Assembly: GCA_051010055.1 (NCBI GenBank)
Contig: JBPCVY010000024.1
Location: 1 to 9,644, forward strand
From: CAJQND01 sp051010055
GTDB lineage: Bacteria; Pseudomonadota; Alphaproteobacteria; Rhizobiales; CAJQND01
DNA length: 9,644 bases
Direction of reading: 5' to 3'
The translations under genes were made by a program, and so were the position numbers. Shown in pieces: positions 7,496 through 9,644 of this stretch. The notes below the pieces were generated by a model. The model was not told the DNA's origin. It made no database searches and saw only the letters and a list, made by a program, of their open reading frames with translations. The stretch's first letter is position 1. Every line of letters begins with the position of its first letter.

Positions 7496-8163
7496 CCCCG
7501 CGGCAGCCTACCTTTGTAAGCATAGTCGCCCCAGTGCTGGACATCTTCAGTCACCAGGGCATAGAGGGTTTCGCCGGCCTCGCTCACCCTGTTGCAAAAC
7601 GCAATATCTTCGAAAATGTAGCTGCCATCTTCCTTCTTGAGAGGGGAGAAAAAATCATAAACTGGATGATTTGTCTGGGTGATGGCGCCAAAGCGTGGAA
7701 ACTCCGACGCAAGGCCCTTTTCAATTAGTTTCTTAAGCAAATCAACTTGCAGCAGCACCAGCCCAAAGCCAATTTTTTCAACCTCAATAACGTCGCCAAT
7801 TCTGAATTCGGCCTCGGCGGTGGCGAAGTTCCACTTGGTGGCTTCAGAGAGTGCTTCTTGAACCACCAAAAGCCTGCCGGCTGCCGCCTTCCTGGCAAGA
7901 ATTTCGTCGACGGCGTCGAAATTAATATTGCGCAGCGGGCACGTTGCCGCCACGAACAGTTTGTTTGCAATCTGCATTTTTTCCACGGCTTCGGCGGGAA
8001 ATGAAATGTCGTCGTCAATAAAAAGGATATGGGTGAACCTGTCCTCGCAAACCGCCTGCGAGGCCAGAATAGGGCAAACCAGTTGAGGATGAAACCCGTG
8101 CCAGGGAGATATTGGGAAAAGCGGCTGAAGCTTTCGATGAAAAGGTGCGTCCGTTGATGAAGT
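7492..8163 (-). pseudogene. Glycosyltransferase-like (GT-A fold) gene lacking its 5' end
   Basis: From about 8091 down to 7492 the minus strand encodes a clear family core. HPQLV...LASQAV precedes FTHILFIDDDISFPAE, a strand ending in a DDD metal/nucleotide-sugar motif. This is followed by VAATCPLR, then IGFGLVLLQVDLLKKL, and near the end EDIAFCNRVSEAGE...WGDYAYKG, as in GT-A-type glycosyltransferases. The only ordinary start codon is a GTG at 7986, which is downstream of the DDD motif and would give a 164-residue product lacking the nucleotide-sugar site. Upstream the frame meets TGA at 8164-8166 without an ATG, GTG or TTG. Homologs normally have roughly 50-60 further residues before the HP segment. 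I conclude a 5' deletion or frameshift; the neighbouring frame is open over about 8070-8225 but I do not recognise its product. Only 60 nt remain between the TGA and the RidA stop codon. The 3' end is intact. Confidence 0.6.
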
Positions 8164-8226
8164 TCAGCGCGCAAGAGGAACCTGCCGATCAGAAGTGAAA
8201 ACCCGCGGCAATGCTGACGCTCTGAC

Positions 8227-8577
8227 TTAAAGTACGACTGCCGTTACCACAATTTCGATGAGGTCCTCACCTGCCAAATCCGCGCCGACGCACGCTCGTT
8301 GGGGCCAATTCTCCCTGTCCCCAATCCAGGCGCACCAGACCTCATCCATTTCGGCTTTCATCGACATGTCCGAAAGATAGACGGTTGCCTGTAACAATCC
8401 GGTCTTGCCGCTACCGGCATCCTCCAGATGTTTATCCAGTTCTTGCAGCGCGTTGCGGGTTTGCGCCGTTATGCCTTTTGAAGAGGTTGTGTCGGTCGCC
8501 ACCGCATAAACACAACCCGCGTTCACAACCGCCCGGCACCTTCCCTTGCTTTCTCCGTGAATTCTTTTGATTGTCAT
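8227..8577 (-). CDS. RidA/YjgF/UK114-family protein
   Basis: RidA-type proteins are trimeric cytoplasmic enzymes that hydrolyse reactive enamines and imines released by amino-acid and amine metabolism; other Rid subfamilies have unknown roles. The start at 8577 (MTIKRIHG) gives 116 residues, near the family norm of 115-130, with a GGGG site about 9 nt upstream. An in-frame ATG at 8622 would add 15 residues that do not resemble the family. Visible signatures are the TVYLSDMS strand/turn at 65-72 and the WPQRACVGADL segment, in which R94 matches the substrate-carboxylate-binding arginine. LIEIVVTAV follows near the C-terminus, with the expected Glu at 108. Having the arginine favours an active imine deaminase, although subfamily assignment needs alignment. 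It lies 86 nt after the sulfatase on the same strand and ends 60 nt before the glycosyltransferase-like remnant. Confidence 0.85.
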   Translation of the reverse strand: MTIKRIHGESKGRCRAVVNAGCVYAVATDTTSSKGITAQTRNALQELDKHLEDAGSGKTGLLQATVYLSDMSMKAEMDEVWCAWIGDRENWPQRACVGADLAGEDLIEIVVTAVVL

Positions 8578-8622
8578 AGCGATTGCCCCAATGCGAAATT
8601 TTGCTTCAAGGCAGCCTGTCAC

Positions 8623-8647
8623 GGTTTCATCTGAGTGTCGATGAACC
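8623..8647 (-). repeat. Imperfect inverted repeat between sulfatase and RidA genes
   Basis: On the minus strand, GGTTCATC (8640-8647) is followed 8 nt later by GATGAAACC (8623-8631), which pairs with it apart from one bulged base. A hairpin could form in the transcript leaving the sulfatase gene. No T-tract follows, so it is not a clear intrinsic terminator; it could be a weak processing signal or chance. Confidence 0.25.
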
Positions 8648-8663
8648 TTGCAATCAGCTCGCC

Positions 8664-9644
8664 TTACAGTTTGGGGCTTTTCATCATGAACAGGAACTCC
8701 TTGACGGCTGCTTGTGATTCCGGCCTCAGATTTTCGATGCCTTCATAAGGCATGCCGGTGGCCGGGCCTTCATCCGGATACTTGCCCTTGCGTGCCAAAT
8801 GGCGCTGTATCATGCGCACGAACTTGGCGCCGCCCCAGGCGCCGATTTCTGTCGATACGGGATATTTTTCCTGGGGGTCGCGAAACAGATCGTAAAAGTC
8901 AGCGAGAATGGCATTGTCCAAATTGCCGCCGGGAATCGCCAGCTTGTATTGCTCCTTCACCACCGCTTCCAGCTTGTTAATGTTGTAGAGGAAGACATAG
9001 TCGCGCCGGCCGTGGGTCTCACCATTCAGCATCAGTGACGTTTGGTCGATGCCGTCAATAATCCGGTCGGTTGGAATTTTGTCTTCCGCGCCACCAAGGC
9101 GGGCGATTGTCGAAAACAAATCAGCGACATGAACCATGTCCCCCACAACCGAATCCGCTTCGATCATGCCCGGCCAGCGCACAAACGCATCAACGCGCAC
9201 ACCGCCTTCGCTCGTGTCACCCTTGCCGCCCCGGAAGATCATCGGCGTATAGCCTGATTGCGGGGAGTATTTCGTGAAATGCCCATTATCACCCATGACG
9301 ATGACCAGGGTGTTCTCGGCAACACCCAGCGATTCCATCTCGGCCATCAATTCGCCGATCCACTGGTCCACCAGCTTCATCTTTTCCACATAGATGCCGC
9401 CATTGGGCGTTGTGTAGTTATCGGTTGTGGTGCGCGGCCCTGTCAGCGGGTAGAGGGGCCAATATTGCAGGAAGAACGGTTTGTCCTGCTTCGCCAACGC
9501 GCGCAATTGTTCCATGACCTGGCGCTGATAGCGGACATTCATTTCGTGATACTTGGCCTCGTTCCAGCGCTCGCCGGGCTTCATGTGCACTTCACGCACA
9601 TTCTTGCCACGGACACCTTCCACGCCAGTGACCATGCTCGAGGC
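8664..9644 (-). CDS. Sulfatase (arylsulfatase-like), N-terminus outside window
   Basis: The family hydrolyses sulfate esters using a formylglycine made from Cys or Ser in a C/S-x-P-x-R motif. That motif normally lies in the first 100 residues and would be beyond the right edge, so activity cannot be confirmed. The frame is open to base 9644; an ATG at 9635 is internal. Counting from it, IYVEKMKLVDQWIGELM is at 81-97, VIVMGDNGH at 111-119 (D116 and N117 as calcium-site ligands), and FRGGKGDTSEGGVRVDAFVRWPG at 134-156 (K138 expected to contact sulfate). The C-terminal region runs to KSPKL. FLQYWPLYPLTGP (55-67) occupies the place where many sulfatases have a His-Pro substrate-site segment, and lacks the histidine. 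Many such enzymes are exported, but the signal peptide would lie outside the window. It may share a transcript with the RidA gene. Confidence 0.9.
   Translation of the reverse strand, partial: ASSMVTGVEGVRGKNVREVHMKPGERWNEAKYHEMNVRYQRQVMEQLRALAKQDKPFFLQYWPLYPLTGPRTTTDNYTTPNGGIYVEKMKLVDQWIGELMAEMESLGVAENTLVIVMGDNGHFTKYSPQSGYTPMIFRGGKGDTSEGGVRVDAFVRWPGMIEADSVVGDMVHVADLFSTIARLGGAEDKIPTDRIIDGIDQTSLMLNGETHGRRDYVFLYNINKLEAVVKEQYKLAIPGGNLDNAILADFYDLFRDPQEKYPVSTEIGAWGGAKFVRMIQRHLARKGKYPDEGPATGMPYEGIENLRPESQAAVKEFLFMMKSPKL

Overview
The window looks like chromosomal DNA from a Gram-negative bacterium, most likely an alphaproteobacterium. This rests on protein flavour (a cyclopropane fatty acid synthase with an alphaproteobacterial-type N-terminus, a MarC membrane protein, a GFA-family protein, an MltF-like lytic transglycosylase) and moderately high GC; no rRNA or other decisive marker is present. 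I see no tRNA, rRNA, CRISPR array, insertion sequence or phage gene. It reads as an ordinary metabolic and envelope region with two decayed genes. I did not find a convincing new multi-gene system.

Layout, left to right. The left edge cuts an IlvD/Edd-family sugar-acid dehydratase on the plus strand. It is followed by a small basic protein of unknown family that has its own ribosome binding site and a 9-bp inverted repeat just upstream. Convergent to it, on the minus strand, is cyclopropane fatty acid synthase. Next, also on the minus strand, is an MltF-like periplasmic lytic transglycosylase. It is interrupted at codon 60 by a single in-frame TAA while the rest of the frame stays intact.

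Divergent from that broken gene is a plus-strand series: a GFA-family zinc protein, a MarC-family membrane protein, and an FAD-dependent amine-oxidase-like flavoprotein. Their gaps are 71 and 39 nt, so they may be co-transcribed, but they share no obvious pathway. The flavoprotein stop codon overlaps, on the opposite strand, the stop codon of a glycosyltransferase-like gene that has lost its 5' end. Upstream of that remnant, on the same minus strand, are a RidA-family protein and a sulfatase cut by the right edge.

How the genes work together: the window mixes carbohydrate and organic-acid catabolism (dehydratase, sulfatase), amine oxidation with a possible imine-detoxifying partner (flavoprotein and RidA, on opposite strands), and envelope functions (cyclopropane fatty acids, peptidoglycan cleavage, MarC). 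Beyond possible co-transcription, any functional link is inference. The most checkable oddities are the nonsense codon in the transglycosylase, the start-less glycosyltransferase remnant, and the inverted repeat before the small unknown gene.
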